A stretch of DNA of 64,000 bases. It comes from Dyadobacter tibetensis Y620-1 (GTDB taxonomy: Bacteria > Bacteroidota > Bacteroidia > Cytophagales > Spirosomataceae). The notes beneath the pieces are model-generated. The model ran no database searches, was not told the DNA's origin, and saw only the letters and a program-made list of their open reading frames with translations. Positions within the stretch are counted from its first letter, which is position 1. Each line of letters begins with the position of its first letter. Location: positions 124,001 to 188,000 of the forward strand of contig NZ_AZQN01000008.1 in NCBI RefSeq assembly GCF_000566685.1, read 5' to 3'. Positions 9,341 to 16,041 of this stretch are shown piece by piece. A program made the position numbers and the translations under genes.

Positions 9341-9371
9341 AGCCGTCCTCCAAAAGGGGGATGGCTTTTTT
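9341..9371 (+). terminator. Rho-independent terminator
   Basis: An 11-bp stem, AGCCGTCCTCC with GGGGGATGGCT (two G-T pairs), closes an AAAA loop and runs into six T residues. Confidence 0.85.
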
Positions 9372-9426
9372 ATTGATTCCCATTTTTTAACTATCTTTTG
9401 AGCATATCTGAAGCTTAAAATGAATT

Positions 9427-10353
9427 TTGATTTTGACTACCAATAAAAAGCGAATACTGATCACGGGGAGCAACGGCCTGTTGGGCCAAAAGTTAGTAGC
9501 TCTACTGCTTACCCGGCAGGAGGTAACGGTAATTGCGACTTCCTCCGGCCGCAACAGACTACCCTTTCAGGAAGGTTATATATACCACGAAATGGATGTC
9601 ACTAATCCAGATAGTCTGGAAAAAGTAATTACCCTGACTAAGCCTCAGGTTATTATTCATACCGCGGCAATGACTAATGTAGATACCTGTGAGCTTGAAA
9701 AGGAGATGTGTTGGAAAATAAATGTAACGGCGGTGGAGTATCTGGTAGAAATTTGTTCGCGCCTGGATATCTTCCTACAGTACGTTTCTACGGACTTCGT
9801 ATTTGACGGGAAGCAGGGCCCCTATACTGAACAAGACGAACCCAACCCCATTAGTTTTTATGGATGGAGTAAATACGCTGCAGAAAAATTAGTGAAGCAT
9901 GCCTCCCTGAGATGGGCCATTACACGTACCGTGCTGGTTTATGGTATAGCACAGGATATGAGTAGGAGCAACATTATCCTCTGGGTAAAAAAATCTCTTG
10001 AAGAAGGGAAGAACATACAGGTCGTGACCGACCAATGGCGCACCCCCACCCTCGCAGAAGACCTGGCTATGGGGTGCTATCTGATAGCTCAGCAAGAGGC
10101 TCCGGGAATATTTCATATTTCTGGTGCCGAAATGCTTACTCCCTACGACATGGCTATTAGGACAGCCGAGTATTTCGACCTTAATAAACATCAGATCGCG
10201 GCAACCGATGCCTCTCAGTTTGTGCAACCTGCCCGCCGTCCACCTCGTACCGGATTTATACTCGATAAGGCCTGTCAGCAACTAGGCTACCAACCCCATA
10301 CATTTCTGGAGGGAATAGCCATCATGGCATCACAAATGCCCATGAATGATTAA
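9427..10353 (+). CDS. RmlD-like NAD(P)-dependent sugar-nucleotide reductase (extended SDR)
   Basis: This 308-residue protein is similar to dTDP-4-dehydrorhamnose reductase. The Rossmann motif is ITGSNGLLGQ near the N-terminus, followed by DVTNPDSLEKVI, HTAAMTNVDTCE and the catalytic STDFVFDG and YGWSK (Tyr-x3-Lys). Substrate-side TDQWRTPTLAEDLA completes the RmlD pattern. RmlD reduces the 4-keto sugar in rhamnose synthesis, but no rmlABC genes are nearby, so the true substrate is open. No ATG fits: the first usable codon is TTG at 9427 or 9433. An out-of-frame ATG at 9420 would give only eight residues. The stop overlaps the end of the convergent phosphorylase gene by four bases. Confidence 0.85.
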   Translation: MILTTNKKRILITGSNGLLGQKLVALLLTRQEVTVIATSSGRNRLPFQEGYIYHEMDVTNPDSLEKVITLTKPQVIIHTAAMTNVDTCELEKEMCWKINVTAVEYLVEICSRLDIFLQYVSTDFVFDGKQGPYTEQDEPNPISFYGWSKYAAEKLVKHASLRWAITRTVLVYGIAQDMSRSNIILWVKKSLEEGKNIQVVTDQWRTPTLAEDLAMGCYLIAQQEAPGIFHISGAEMLTPYDMAIRTAEYFDLNKHQIAATDASQFVQPARRPPRTGFILDKACQQLGYQPHTFLEGIAIMASQMPMND

Positions 10354-11999
10354 TATAAACGTTGATAATATTCTGCTGCCATTCGGTCAGAGTCGAAGGC
10401 AGTGGCCACGTCATCCATACTCCGTAAGACCATCTTCATCCAAAGCTCCGGATGCTCGTAATAGGTCGGCAGTACCTGATGAAGCAAGCTGCGATACAGG
10501 TTGTCGGCATCTGTCTTATTAATATCCTCCGTAGTAGCGATAGGAAGGAGAAAAGAATTTACCTGATCTTGGGCAAATTCGCGCACCCATCCGTCGTTAG
10601 TCGATAGGTTGAGTGTAGCGTTCATAGCCGCTGTCATTCCACTCGTTCCAGAAGCTTCCCGGGTAACTACGGGAGTATTGAGCCAGATATCTGCCCCTTG
10701 TTTCAAGCTTTTGGACAAAGAAAGCTCATAACCCGTCAGAACGGCCATATTGGAAAAGTGATGGCTAAGGTAGAACAGATCGTTGAAAATCTTGATAGCC
10801 CCTTCATCTTGGGGATAAGGCTTGCCGGCCCAGATAACTTGTACAGGCCGTTCCTGGTCTTCCATCAATTTCCGAAATCTTTCAAGCTCCCAAATGAGCA
10901 TATCGGGGCGTTTGTAGGTGGCAAATCTCCGTGCCCAAACGATGGTCAGCACGTCGGGGTCCAGAAGTTTCCCACACTGGTCGGCCACCATTTCAAACAA
11001 AGCTACTTTCAAGGCCCGCTTTCTCGCTCTTAAACCTTGTATATTTCTACTCACCCTTGCTAATTCTAGGGCCTCATCTACCCAGAACGATTTTTTTTGA
11101 GCATTTGTGATATGAATGATTTCACAGGAGCCTGGATGACCCTTCCACATTTCCCTCGCCACTTCTCCATGTAATTTCGACACGGCATTCGCTTTCCTGC
11201 TCAGATGGAGAGCGGCCAGTGTATGGTTGAAAAGCTCTCCCGAATTGCCACTTAAATTACGCACCTCCTCCAGAGGCAAACCGCTAAAAAAGCCCAGGTG
11301 ATTCAGGAAGTTTATATCATGCTTTTCATTTCCAGCTTCTTCGGGAGTGTGGGTAGTAAATACTATCTGTTGCTTTAAAGCTGTAAAGGTGCTAGCCTGA
11401 CCATACAGGTAGAAGGCAGCTGAAATAGCATGTGCTTCATTAAAATGATATACCTGCGGTTTCCATTTCAACTTTTCCAGAAGTATGGCCCCTCCTATAC
11501 CCAATATCATACATTGCTCAACTTTCTTTTTTGTATCATAATCGTATAGCTGATAAGTTATAGCACGATCAGCCTCCTGATTCCCCTCTACATCAGTAGT
11601 TAGCAAAAATACTGGTGCGCTTCCAAAAACATCGGGGGCCAGATAATAGGCCTCTACCCATACCCCTCTATCCTCAATTGTTACCTGAAATCGGACGCCT
11701 GTCCGCTGCAGAAAATGGTAAATTTTCTCATGACGAATGGGTACCATGCTATTATCCTGGTTTCGCCCCTGGTCATAGTACCCATATTTCCATAACATGC
11801 CTATACCAACCAAATGTTGATTTAAAGACTTAGCACTGCGCATATGAGAGCCTGCCAAGAATCCAAGACCTCCCGAATAGATTTTCAGCGCTTGATCAAT
11901 AGCAAATTCCATAGAGAAATATGCCACGGCCTTTTTATATTTTTTCTCAATATCCAAAGGAAAATGAAAAGGGAATTCAAATTGGGTTCGCATATTCAT
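10350..11999 (-). CDS. Alpha-glucan phosphorylase family protein lacking the usual PLP lysine
   Basis: This 549-residue GT35-type protein is of the short alpha-glucan phosphorylase class. It shows AYFSMEFAIDQALKIYSGGLG, GIGMLWKYGYYDQG, TTDVEGN, VYHFNEAHA, FTTHTPEEAGNEKHD, FATYKRPDM and VIWAGKPYPQDEGAI. Phosphorylases cleave glycogen or maltodextrin with phosphate, using pyridoxal phosphate bound to a Lys in a motif like GTSGMKxAxN. Here the motif reads EASGTSGMTAAMN: codon 456 (plus-strand bases 10632-10634) is ACA (Thr), one base from AAA (Lys). The enzyme may therefore bind PLP differently, use another reaction, or be a binding or regulatory protein. It may also belong to a subfamily with this residue. 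It overlaps the convergent reductase gene by four bases. Confidence 0.85.
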   Translation of the reverse strand: MNMRTQFEFPFHFPLDIEKKYKKAVAYFSMEFAIDQALKIYSGGLGFLAGSHMRSAKSLNQHLVGIGMLWKYGYYDQGRNQDNSMVPIRHEKIYHFLQRTGVRFQVTIEDRGVWVEAYYLAPDVFGSAPVFLLTTDVEGNQEADRAITYQLYDYDTKKKVEQCMILGIGGAILLEKLKWKPQVYHFNEAHAISAAFYLYGQASTFTALKQQIVFTTHTPEEAGNEKHDINFLNHLGFFSGLPLEEVRNLSGNSGELFNHTLAALHLSRKANAVSKLHGEVAREMWKGHPGSCEIIHITNAQKKSFWVDEALELARVSRNIQGLRARKRALKVALFEMVADQCGKLLDPDVLTIVWARRFATYKRPDMLIWELERFRKLMEDQERPVQVIWAGKPYPQDEGAIKIFNDLFYLSHHFSNMAVLTGYELSLSKSLKQGADIWLNTPVVTREASGTSGMTAAMNATLNLSTNDGWVREFAQDQVNSFLLPIATTEDINKTDADNLYRSLLHQVLPTYYEHPELWMKMVLRSMDDVATAFDSDRMAAEYYQRLY

Positions 12000-12121
12000 G
12001 AAAGTTTAATGTAAAAAGGAGGACAGGAAACCTGGCTCGTGAAGGGTGAAAGGCCCTGTCTGCAGAAGTAGAGCATCCAGTAACAGACCACAATCGGCTA
12101 TCTATCTGAGCACAGAAACCA

Positions 12122-12155
12122 AATAGGCCTGCCATCGGTATATGACAGGCCTATT
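12122..12155 (-). terminator. Hairpin after the helical-repeat protein gene
   Basis: A perfect 10-bp stem, AATAGGCCTG/CAGGCCTATT, has a 14-base loop and lies 18 bases past the stop of the 12173-12952 gene. The T-tract after it on the minus strand is weak (TTTGGTTTC). Confidence 0.6.
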
Positions 12156-12172
12156 CGGGATTCATCATTAGG

Positions 12173-12952
12173 TTATTTCCCAAAAATCCTGGCCCAGAAA
12201 CCTTTCGCTTTCGTTTTGGTCTCAGCCAAAACCTCAGCAACTTCTCCTTTCAGATCTTCGAGCTCCTCACCCGCCTTGGCCTGCAATTCTTGTGCCTTGG
12301 TCTTCGTTTCCGCTAATTTTTCTGAAGCCAGCTCCTTGGCCTGATCCAAAGCTTCAGAAGCATCCGACTTCAATTCCTCTAGTCTGGTAGCGGTATCATT
12401 TCTGATCTGATCTACTTCTTCCAAAAAATCGGAGGAAAACTCCTGCGCTTTTTCCTTGGCCGCTTCCAGCCTTTGAGCGGCTTCGGCCTTTATTTCTTCA
12501 GCTTTCTCGGACATCTCGCTGGCAATTTCTTCGGCCTTCACCTTACCCGAAGCAATATTTAGCTCTACCTCGTTCTGAAGAATAGCAGCCTTATCGGCCA
12601 TACTTGATTTTATTTCATCGAACCGGCCAGCCATTTTATCGCTGGTCTCACTCAGCTTATCATGTACCCGCTGCTGGGTTTGAGAGATATCATCTGCAAC
12701 AGTCTCCTTCAAATTAGCCCCCTGTTCAGCTTTCAGCTTTACCTTCTTTTCCAGGTCGGCGGCCGTTTCCTTCGCCTTCGAAGCCAGATTCTCTATTTCT
12801 GCCTCTGCCCTGGCCTCAATAGTTGCCTTAACATCCTGGGCCTTTTCAGCCATCTCACTAGCAGCCTTAGCAGCCACTTCGGTTACATCGGGTTTGGTGT
12901 CGGGTGACTCCACTTTGTCGTTAGAGTCAGGAGTAGGTTTCGTATCGGACAT
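12173..12952 (-). CDS. Alanine/glutamate/lysine-rich helical (LEA/apolipoprotein-like) protein
   Basis: This protein of 259 residues has no signal peptide and is almost entirely Ala, Glu, Lys and Asp. After an acidic, Pro-containing head (about 1-25) it is one long run of near-11-residue helical repeats (for example AEEIASEMSEKAEEIKAEA and ELASEKLAETKTKAQEL). It ends in an amphipathic aromatic tail, GFWARIFGK, which may dip into a membrane. Composition and periodicity resemble late-embryogenesis-abundant group 3 or apolipoprotein A/E-type proteins, which coat membranes or protect against drying. Similarity by composition alone does not prove homology. It is monocistronic, with a hairpin terminator just downstream. 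A role in membrane or stress protection is an inference. Confidence 0.75.
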   Translation of the reverse strand: MSDTKPTPDSNDKVESPDTKPDVTEVAAKAASEMAEKAQDVKATIEARAEAEIENLASKAKETAADLEKKVKLKAEQGANLKETVADDISQTQQRVHDKLSETSDKMAGRFDEIKSSMADKAAILQNEVELNIASGKVKAEEIASEMSEKAEEIKAEAAQRLEAAKEKAQEFSSDFLEEVDQIRNDTATRLEELKSDASEALDQAKELASEKLAETKTKAQELQAKAGEELEDLKGEVAEVLAETKTKAKGFWARIFGK

Positions 12953-13042
12953 AGCAGCACTGGTTATGGTTTGTGATAGACGTATATCCCGAAATCTACA
13001 AAGGAGTTATGGCTTTGCCAAACAATGTTGCTACGAATTATT

Positions 13043-13615
13043 TCAGGCTAATCTTCTTATGATCAATTTTTTAACCAGCTCATAAAACTGTTCGGGCTGT
13101 AAGGTCCTCCAGGCGTCAAATTCAAGTGTACCCCCGAAGTTAATATAGTAGTCTAGCCGATATCTGCTCCACTCCTGACGAACATGATCCCGAAAGTTCA
13201 TTCCTGTAATCCAACCATCTTCTACTTCCTCAAACCACTCCGCATAATAGTCGTCGGAATCATTATCGCCATGAAAATCCAGAACATTTTCGCCCAACAG
13301 GATAAACTGATTGATTCCCTCCGTCAATAACGGATCGATTACCTGCCGCTTAAAAAACATGATATCATTATGAATGCTGTCGTTCCATTCTCCAAACATT
13401 TCAATGATCGCAAAATGCTTATTATAATCTGCAAAAAGGATCTTTACATAAAGCGTCTCCGTACCTATATAGTCCCAGAGAGGGTGGACATAATAGCCGT
13501 AAATATCATTTTCATAATAGTTTAAATTGTATGTTCGCTTATAAAAAGGGGAGCGCTTATCACGACTCGCTACATAATGCTTTTCCCAGTTATAATAAGG
13601 TTCTATCTCTTGCAT
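13043..13615 (-). CDS. Conserved cytoplasmic protein of unknown function
   Basis: This protein has 190 residues from the ATG at 13615 (MQEIEPYYNWEKHY). A TTG eight codons upstream is possible but adds only a hydrophobic stub. There is no signal peptide. It is rich in Trp, Tyr, Phe and Asp. Noticeable segments are YYVHPLWDYIGTETLYVKILFADY, FAIIEMFGEWNDSIHNDIMFFKR, INQFILLGENVLDFHG and LDYYINFGGTLEFDAWRTL. I have the impression that close relatives occur as a single-copy gene in Cytophagales, but I know of no domain name or function. It lies between the LEA-like gene and a strong bidirectional terminator. Confidence 0.75.
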   Translation of the reverse strand: MQEIEPYYNWEKHYVASRDKRSPFYKRTYNLNYYENDIYGYYVHPLWDYIGTETLYVKILFADYNKHFAIIEMFGEWNDSIHNDIMFFKRQVIDPLLTEGINQFILLGENVLDFHGDNDSDDYYAEWFEEVEDGWITGMNFRDHVRQEWSRYRLDYYINFGGTLEFDAWRTLQPEQFYELVKKLIIRRLA

Positions 13616-13721
13616 GCCAAAAAAGATCGTTAAGGCCAAATAATAAGGAGCGCTTCTATATTCATGCCAGCTTTGTCCGGCTCAGTCGGCCATTTTCCTG
13701 AATTTGATATACCAGTGCAAC

Positions 13722-13762
13722 AAAAAAGCATGGCCAATCGATTCGATGGACCATGCTTTTTT
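13722..13762. terminator. Bidirectional hairpin terminator
   Basis: AAAAAAGCATGG (13722-13733) pairs with CCATGCTTTTTT (13751-13762). The A and T flanks let it work on both strands. It most probably ends the DUF1080 gene transcript on the minus strand, 18 bases after that stop. Confidence 0.8.
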
Positions 13763-13780
13763 ACTTATTATTTCAAAAAT

Positions 13781-14545
13781 CTATAACTCACGGATCCAGA
13801 TATTGCGGAAACTTGTCGTGTTATTATGATCCTGAAGCTTGATAGGGCCGCGACCATGAGGGGTAATATTAGGCTGACCCACATAAGGAGTAGTACCCTG
13901 AATCATGGTATGATTCTGCACCAGAACGCCATTATGAATCACAGTAATATAAGGAGGTATGGTCATCATCCCATCCTTATTAAAATGCGGGGCCGTGTAA
14001 ATTATATCGTAAGTCTGCCACTCGCCGGGTCCCTTGCTGGCATTCACCAATGGCATAGTTTGCTTGTAAATCGAACCAGCTTGTCCATTGGAATAGGTGC
14101 GGTTATTATAGCTATCCAATACCTGTAGCTCATAAATCCCTTGCATAAAAATACCACTGTTCCCTCGGCCTTGCCCATTACCATCCACCTTGGCGGGAGT
14201 CCGCCACTCGATATGCATCTGATAATCCCCAAAGAGTTCCTTGGTCTGAATATCTCCGGACTTAGGGACAACGGTCATAATCCCATCGCTATTGGTCCAG
14301 GGCGCTTTGGAGCTACCATCTTTGGCCGAGACCCATTGATCTAAATTACGCCCGTCAAAAAGCACAATGGCATCGGAGGGTGCCGTGAATCCCGATACCT
14401 GCGAGTCAGCCTTGCCGGCGGTTACCAGCCGGGGCTCAGGCGACCAGAGTTCGCTGGATTCAGGAGTCTGTTTGCCGGGTTGCAACTGTGCCTGCGCCGT
14501 AACGGCCGACAACAAACCCATCATTACTAAAGAAAAACATTTCAT
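13781..14545 (-). CDS. Secreted DUF1080 (3-keto-disaccharide hydrolase family) protein
   Basis: This 254-residue protein has a signal peptide cut near AQAQ. The whole mature chain is one DUF1080/PF06439 concanavalin-like domain. It shows IVLFDGRNLDQWVSA, then HIEWRTPA, GNSGIFMQGIYELQVLDSY, a short WQTYDIIYTAPHF and ending NTTSFRNIWIREL. Members of this family have been linked to cleavage of 3-keto-glycosides made by oxidising sugars. It is transcribed away from the LacI-type regulator, with a shared ~400-base control region. The leader of this gene contains a nested hairpin structure (14608-14676). The protein probably acts in the periplasm, alongside the DUF1080-PA14 protein encoded at 16042. 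The substrate is not known. Confidence 0.9.
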   Translation of the reverse strand: MKCFSLVMMGLLSAVTAQAQLQPGKQTPESSELWSPEPRLVTAGKADSQVSGFTAPSDAIVLFDGRNLDQWVSAKDGSSKAPWTNSDGIMTVVPKSGDIQTKELFGDYQMHIEWRTPAKVDGNGQGRGNSGIFMQGIYELQVLDSYNNRTYSNGQAGSIYKQTMPLVNASKGPGEWQTYDIIYTAPHFNKDGMMTIPPYITVIHNGVLVQNHTMIQGTTPYVGQPNITPHGRGPIKLQDHNNTTSFRNIWIREL

Positions 14546-14607
14546 AAGGTACTTAACTAGTTTTTTTGTGAATAAAAAGTTGGAGCCAATCCTATTTTAC
14601 TCTTTTC

Positions 14608-14676
14608 AGAATAGACCTGCCCGCTTGTATTCAGCGCCCTGGCGCTTAGGTCTGGCGGTGAAAATAAGACTATTCT
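14608..14676 (-). promoter_or_regulatory. Nested hairpin in the leader of the DUF1080 gene
   Basis: Three complementary pairs nest around one centre: AGAAT (14608-14612) with ATTCT (14672-14676), AGACCT (14613-14618) with AGGTCT (14648-14653), and AGCGCC (14633-14638) with GGCGCT (14641-14646). The inner pair is separated by only CT, which is too small for an RNA loop unless the end pair opens. The element is GC-rich in an AT-rich region and lies about 63 bases upstream of the gene start. It could be an RNA control element or an operator. Confidence 0.4.
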
Positions 14677-14847
14677 CTTTTAAAATTGACTAGCAAAGTT
14701 AAAATAATTTAAAAAAGTTTTCAATGCTAAATCGTTTTATTGTTAATTTGTCCCAAAAAGTAATATAAAAATTCGAAACCGCGGTCGCACCACAGATATT
14801 TCACATGGATAGGTATGCGAAAATAGCACTAATTATCAAATAGTTAT

Positions 14848-14866
14848 CAACATTCGGCGAATATTG
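14848..14866. promoter_or_regulatory. Imperfect 19-bp palindrome, candidate LacI-type operator
   Basis: CAACATTCGGCGAATATTG is a dyad with a single mismatched pair and an odd centre (core ATTCG-G-CGAAT). It lies about 80 bases before the start of the LacI-type gene, a natural place for autoregulation. LacI-family operators are palindromes with central CG steps. The assignment is inference. Confidence 0.4.
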
Positions 14867-14946
14867 TAAATCAGCTGAAAAACTGGTTAACCATAAAGAA
14901 TCGGCATAAGAAGACCAGCAAATTAACGGACTTTAGGAAAGAAAAT

Positions 14947-16002
14947 ATGAAAAAACTTTCAATACGGGATATAGGAAAGGAGTTAGGGGTCTCCATTACT
15001 ACTGTTTCTTTTATTCTGAATGGGAAAGCCAAGGAAAAGAGGATTAGTGAGGCATTGACCAAGCGGGTATTAGACTTCGTGGAGAAGGTAAATTATACCC
15101 CCAATGTAATGGCTCAAGCGCTTCGAACGGGCAAATCCAAGCTCATCTGCTTAATGGTAGAAGATATCTCAAATAATTTTTTCTTCTCTCAGGTGGCCCG
15201 TCAGATAGAAGAAAAAGCCCATATAAATGGTTACAGAGTTATTTTCTGTAGCACGGATAACGATAAGAACAAGACCCGAGAGCTAATTAAGTTATTTCGT
15301 GACCGCCTGATTGATGGCTACATCATTACCCCTCCGGAAGGTATAGAAAAACAAATAACCAATCTGTTAGACGATAATATTCCAGTCATATTAGCCGATA
15401 GAAATTTACCTGATATTCAATGTAGCTCAGTGATGGTAGATAATTATGAAAGCTCCTTTCATGCGACTCAACATTTGATAGATCAGGGGTTTGAACAGAT
15501 CGCTTACCTGGCCATAGAGTCTACTCAAACACAAATGAGGGATAGACAGCGCGGTTATGAGGCGGCCATGAATCGGTCGGGGAAGCCCATACTGATTAAG
15601 AAACTAGATTATTATGCCCCCCAGTCCGAGAATGTTGCCCAGCTCAAATCCTTTATGCTCGCGCATCCGACCTTGGACGCTGCCTTCTTTGCAACCAACT
15701 ACATTTGCAACTGGGGTCTTGAAGTAATCAGAAGTCTAAATCTACGGATTCCCCAGGATATAGGTGTGCTGTCCTACGATGACACCAGTCTTTTCAAACT
15801 CTATAATCCGTCCATTACGGCAGTAGCTCAACCTATACAGCAGATATCAGACAATATCCTAAAATTAATGTTAGATACACTCAACGGTAAATTCCGGGCA
15901 CAGGATGTTCATCAGGTCGTTATCCCCGCCCAGCTCATCGTTCGAGAATCCTCCATTCGTAACACCCTGATACCTAAGGACAGTACCATTTTAACGCAAT
16001 AA
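14947..16002 (+). CDS. LacI-family transcriptional regulator
   Basis: This 351-residue protein binds DNA as a dimer and responds to a small sugar. The N-terminal helix-turn-helix shows SIRDIGKELGVSITTVSFILNGKAK, followed by the hinge region (NYTPNVMAQALRTGKSK). The periplasmic-binding-protein-like sensor domain fills about residues 60-340, with VSYDDTSLFKLYNPSITAVAQP near the end as typical for the family. It is divergent from the secreted DUF1080 gene and is followed, 39 bases later, by the DUF1080-PA14 gene. It is therefore the likely regulator of this sugar cluster. The ATG at 14947 is supported by the HTH beginning at residue 4. Confidence 0.92.
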   Translation: MKKLSIRDIGKELGVSITTVSFILNGKAKEKRISEALTKRVLDFVEKVNYTPNVMAQALRTGKSKLICLMVEDISNNFFFSQVARQIEEKAHINGYRVIFCSTDNDKNKTRELIKLFRDRLIDGYIITPPEGIEKQITNLLDDNIPVILADRNLPDIQCSSVMVDNYESSFHATQHLIDQGFEQIAYLAIESTQTQMRDRQRGYEAAMNRSGKPILIKKLDYYAPQSENVAQLKSFMLAHPTLDAAFFATNYICNWGLEVIRSLNLRIPQDIGVLSYDDTSLFKLYNPSITAVAQPIQQISDNILKLMLDTLNGKFRAQDVHQVVIPAQLIVRESSIRNTLIPKDSTILTQ

Positions 16003-16041
16003 TCATTACTTAACATCAAATAACCATTTCTTAACCAAAAT

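Larger units (their letters stand above)
14546..14946. other. Divergent control region between the DUF1080 gene and the LacI-type regulator
   Basis: About 400 bases without a gene, sitting between divergent starts. It holds a nested hairpin at 14608-14676, an 8-bp CCGCGG palindrome ACCGCGGT at 14778-14785, a 19-bp dyad at 14848-14866, and a 15-mer (AATTTGTCCCAAAAA at 14745-14759) that recurs at 25926-25940. The region is very AT-rich except for the hairpin. Confidence 0.6.

Noticed and set aside
9420-9446. ATG at 9420 as start of the RmlD-like gene
   Set aside because: It is out of frame and ends after eight codons.
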